Assembly: GCF_932526225.1 (NCBI RefSeq)
Contig: NC_064042.1
Location: 2,649,001-2,713,000 of the forward strand
DNA: 64,000 nt
Direction: 5' to 3'
Source: Nematostella vectensis
Lineage: Eukaryota > Cnidaria > Anthozoa > Actiniaria > Edwardsiidae
Both the position numbers and the translations under genes were made by a program. This document shows, piece after piece, positions 61,108 through 64,000 of the stretch. Numbering within the stretch: position 1 is the stretch's first letter; each line of letters opens with the position of its first letter. The notes under the pieces are model-generated. The model searched no databases and had not been told where the DNA came from. It saw only the letters and a list, made by a program, of their open reading frames with translations.

Positions 61108-61264
61108 GGGGCTTAGAATAGAGCTTATTTTAATGCTGTCGCCCTACAATTTCGAGCCCAGCAAATGTAAGATAATGCGCTTATCCAGGAAAACAGCCAC
61201 AATATACCATTCTTATACTATATTTGATGACACCCCATTGGAAACTGTGTGAGGCTAAATATCT

Positions 61265-61426
61265 CAGGGCCGTAGCAGACCTCGAAATACTGGGGGGGGG
61301 GGCACAATACAGAAACATTAAGAAAATATTGGGGGTGCACAGCCATGCCCCTACTTGTCATTTCCTTATAATTTTCTAAGATATTAGGGGGGGGGTAACG
61401 TGTGCCCCATCCCTGCTACGGCCCTG
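61265..61426. mobile_element. MITE with CAGGGCCGTAGCAG ends
   Basis: Its ends are CAGGGCCGTAGCAG and CTGCTACGGCCCTG, perfectly inverted. The interior has a G-run, AAGAAAATATTGG and CTTGTCATTTCCTTATAATT. It matches the copy at 11925-12141. Confidence 0.9.
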
Positions 61427-61551
61427 TATTTGGGGCTGACAGTAACTCACCTAAAATGGAATTGGCATAAAGCGGCATCATGAAACGTGCCAACAGGGTG
61501 CTTAGGCTACTAAGGAAAAGCCTAAAAGACGGGGGTGATTGTTACATCTTT

Positions 61552-61765
61552 TAGGGTATAAAATTTTGACCAACTGCCATCCCCTAGGAGGTGTTGAAGG
61601 ATTTCCCGATTCTGCCATCCTTAGGGAATAAAATTCGACCAACTGCCATTTCCAAGGGGATGTTGAACATTTTTTTCCGAATTTGCCATCGCTTAGGGTA
61701 TCAAATTCGACCAATTGCTATTCCTAAGGGGATGTTTAATGTTTTTTTCCCCGATTCTGCCATGT
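61552..61765. repeat. ~71-bp tandem repeat, three units
   Basis: Each unit has ATTCGACCAA(C/T)TGCCAT or a near variant, GGGATGTT and GATTCTGCCAT. Drift is high. Confidence 0.8.
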
Positions 61766-61809
61766 CTTAAAAAGGGTTAAAAATTCCTTTGATAGTAGTA
61801 AAATTCCTT

Positions 61810-62007
61810 TGATGGTAGTAAAGTATGGTAATAGGTAATATTTTATTGGTTAATTTACTGTCATGAGGCTATGGTAGTAAAGTATGGTAATAGGTAATAT
61901 TTTATTGGTTAATTTCCTGTCATAAGGCTATGGTAGTAACTATAGTAATAGGTAATATTTTATTGGTTAATTTCCTGTCATGAGGCTATGGTAGTAAAGT
62001 ACGGAAA
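61810..62007. repeat. ~59-bp tandem repeat, three to four units
   Basis: Units contain GGTAGTAAAGTATGGTAATA, then GGTAATATTTTATTGG and CATGAGGCTAT, starting near 61813, 61873, 61931 and 61989. Confidence 0.85.
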
Positions 62008-62190
62008 TAGGTAATATTTAAAGTTGATACTTGCATATGGGATATGAAGTATTTTATCTTAACCACAAAGTATACAAATGCTCTTAAATATTTTTTTTTT
62101 ATTATGACATGATTTAATTTGATATTCAGCTCCAACTAATAACAAAAACCATGACGTCTATTGTACATGTTTAAGATAGCGCTATTCGTC
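62008..62190. repeat. Third copy of the SC5D upstream flank
   Basis: Matches 57670-57850 (AAGTTGATACTTGCATATGG, ATTTGATATTCAGCTCC, ATGACGTCTATTGTA). No desaturase sequence follows within the window before the minisatellite. Confidence 0.6.
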
Positions 62191-62444
62191 ATGCTCAGTC
62201 CAGCTAGCTGGTATTTGTGGAAGACGTGATACTTATGACCATGATGGCATGGAATAAGTAATGTTTGATGAAGTTTAGTGAATTTTCTGTTCTGTCATGG
62301 GATGAGCCATGCAAACAGAGCCTTGATGACATAGAAAAAATTGAACCTGGGTAGAAGATTTTTTTTCCATAAATTCTTTTATTCTAAACCATGGCGAAAG
62401 GTGATTAGGATTGGATTATTTTATAATGCAGTCCCCACTTCAGT

Positions 62445-64000
62445 GACATCATCATCACCACCACTATCAACAGTATCACCACCACTATCAACAGTATCAC
62501 TATCAACAGTATCACTTCCACTATCAACAGTATCACCACCACTATCAACAGTATCACCACCACTATCAACAGTATCACCACCACTATCAACAGTATCACC
62601 ACCACTATCAACAGTATCACTTCCACTATCAACAGTATCACCACCACTATCAACAGTATCACCACCACTATCAACAGTATCACCACCACTATCAACAGTA
62701 TCACCACCACTATCAACAGTATCACCACCACTATCAACAGTATCACCACCACTATCAACAGTATCACCACCACTATCAACAGTATCACCACCACTATCAA
62801 CAGTATCACCACCACTATCAACAGTATCACCACCACTATCAACAGTATCACTTCCACTATCAACAGTATCACTTCCACTTTCACCAGTATCACCACCACT
62901 ATCAACAGTATCACCACCACTATCAACAGTATCACCACCACTATCAACAGTATCACCACCACTATCAACAGTATCACCACCACTATCAACAGTATCACCA
63001 CCACTATCAACAGTATAACCACCACTATCAACAGTATCACTTCCACTTTCACCAGTATCACCACCACTATCAACAGTATCACTTCCACTATCAACAGTAT
63101 CACCACCACTATCAACAGTATCACCACCACTATCAACAGTATCACCACCACTATCAACAGTATCACTGCCACTTTCACCAGTATCACCACCACTATCAAC
63201 AGTATCACCATCACTATCAACAGTATCACCACCACTATCACCACCACTATCAACAGTATCACCACCACTATCAACAGTATCACCACCACTATCAACAGTA
63301 TCACCACCACTATCAACAGTATCACCACCACTATCAACAGTATCACCACCACTATCAACAGTATCACCACCACTATCAACAGTATCACCACCACTATCAA
63401 CAGTATCACCACCACTATCAACAGTATCACCACCACTATCAACAGTATCACCACCACTATCAACAGTATCACCACCACTATCAACAGTATCACCACCACT
63501 ATCAACAGTATCACCACCACTATCAACAGTATCACCACCACTATCAACAGTATCACCATCACTATCAACAGTATCACCATCACTATCAACAGTATCACCA
63601 TCACTATCAACAGTATCACCACCACTATCAACAGTATCACCACCACTATCAACAGTATCACCACCACTATCAACAGTATCACCACCACTATCAACAGTAT
63701 CACTTCCACTTTCACCAGTATCACCACCACTATCAACAGTATCACTTCCACTATCAACAGTATCACCACCACTATCAACAGTATCACCACCACTATCAAC
63801 AGTATCACCACCACTATCAACAGTATCACTGCCACTTTCACCAGTATCACCACCACTATCAACAGTATCACCATCACTATCAACAGTATCACCACCACTA
63901 TCACCACCACTATCAACAGTATCACCACCACTATCAACAGTATCACCACCACTATCAACAGTATCACCACCACTATCAACAGTATCACCACCACTATCAA
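62445..64000. repeat. 21-bp minisatellite running off the right edge
   Basis: The unit is CACCACCACTATCAACAGTAT, about 74 copies, with variants such as TTCCACTTTCACCAG. Because 21 is a multiple of three, long frames stay open on both strands (SPPLSTV on +, ILLIVVV on -). There is no signal peptide, splice structure or conserved flank to support coding. A 663-bp block recurs (variant at 63041 and 63704). Confidence 0.95.

Noticed and set aside
62405-64000. Open frame of 531 codons on the - strand (ILLIVVV repeats) and 225 codons on the + strand
   Set aside because: Both are products of a 21-bp repeat, a multiple of three without stops. No start context, splice structure or flanking domain supports a gene.

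Overview
This window is metazoan nuclear DNA from an intron-rich invertebrate. The genes are interrupted by many introns, the splice sites are ordinary GT-AG plus two U12-type introns, and the proteins align easily with vertebrate families. Small inverted-repeat elements are scattered through the introns. An anthozoan cnidarian such as a sea anemone fits best, but nothing in the sequence fixes the species, so this is an inference.

Layout, left to right: (1) 1-3.6 kb has no gene apart from the end of a dispersed repeat. (2) 3.65-10.85 kb, + strand: a USF3-like bHLH transcription factor in six exons. (3) 11.6-12.6 kb: a decayed C2H2 zinc-finger relic on the - strand. (4) 13.84-14.77 kb, +: a single-exon SH2 protein of the SOCS type without a visible SOCS box, running into a 110-bp tandem array. 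(5) 16.5-24.1 kb, -: VPS26C (DSCR3), ten exons including an AT-AC U12 intron and a 23-nt microexon. (6) 24.8-26.7 kb, -: beta-tubulin, five exons. (7) 28.4-36.4 kb, -: PCID2, eighteen exons, one U12 intron and a duplicated terminal exon. (8) 36.6-42.9 kb, +: RPP38 (RNase P/MRP p38), head to head with PCID2 and split by a 3.9-kb minisatellite. (9) 44.7-47.9 kb, +: a five-exon secreted, polybasic, prohormone-like protein I cannot assign to a family. (10) 48.6-48.9 kb, -: a possible small coiled-coil protein. (11) 51.35-54.4 kb, +: RBM42. (12) 55.5-56.4 kb, +: intronless SC5D-type sterol desaturase, with a frameshifted second copy at 60.25-61.1 kb. Between them lies a dead integrase-core gene that carries a foldback element. 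(13) 62.4 kb to the right edge: a 21-bp minisatellite.

The genes are mostly unrelated housekeeping functions: endosomal recycling, cytoskeleton, mRNA export, tRNA/rRNA processing, RNA binding and sterol metabolism. No operon-like logic links them. PCID2 and RPP38 share a short bidirectional promoter.

The most unusual pattern is that tandem repeats repeatedly copy gene boundaries. A splice acceptor plus bHLH exon is present five times in the USF3-like gene. A splice acceptor plus exon start underlies roughly 120 units in RPP38. A terminal exon is doubled in PCID2, a splice donor is tripled in the secreted-protein gene, and coding 3' ends are copied in the SOCS-like gene and RPP38. In each case I could match the repeat unit to the functional boundary by eye.
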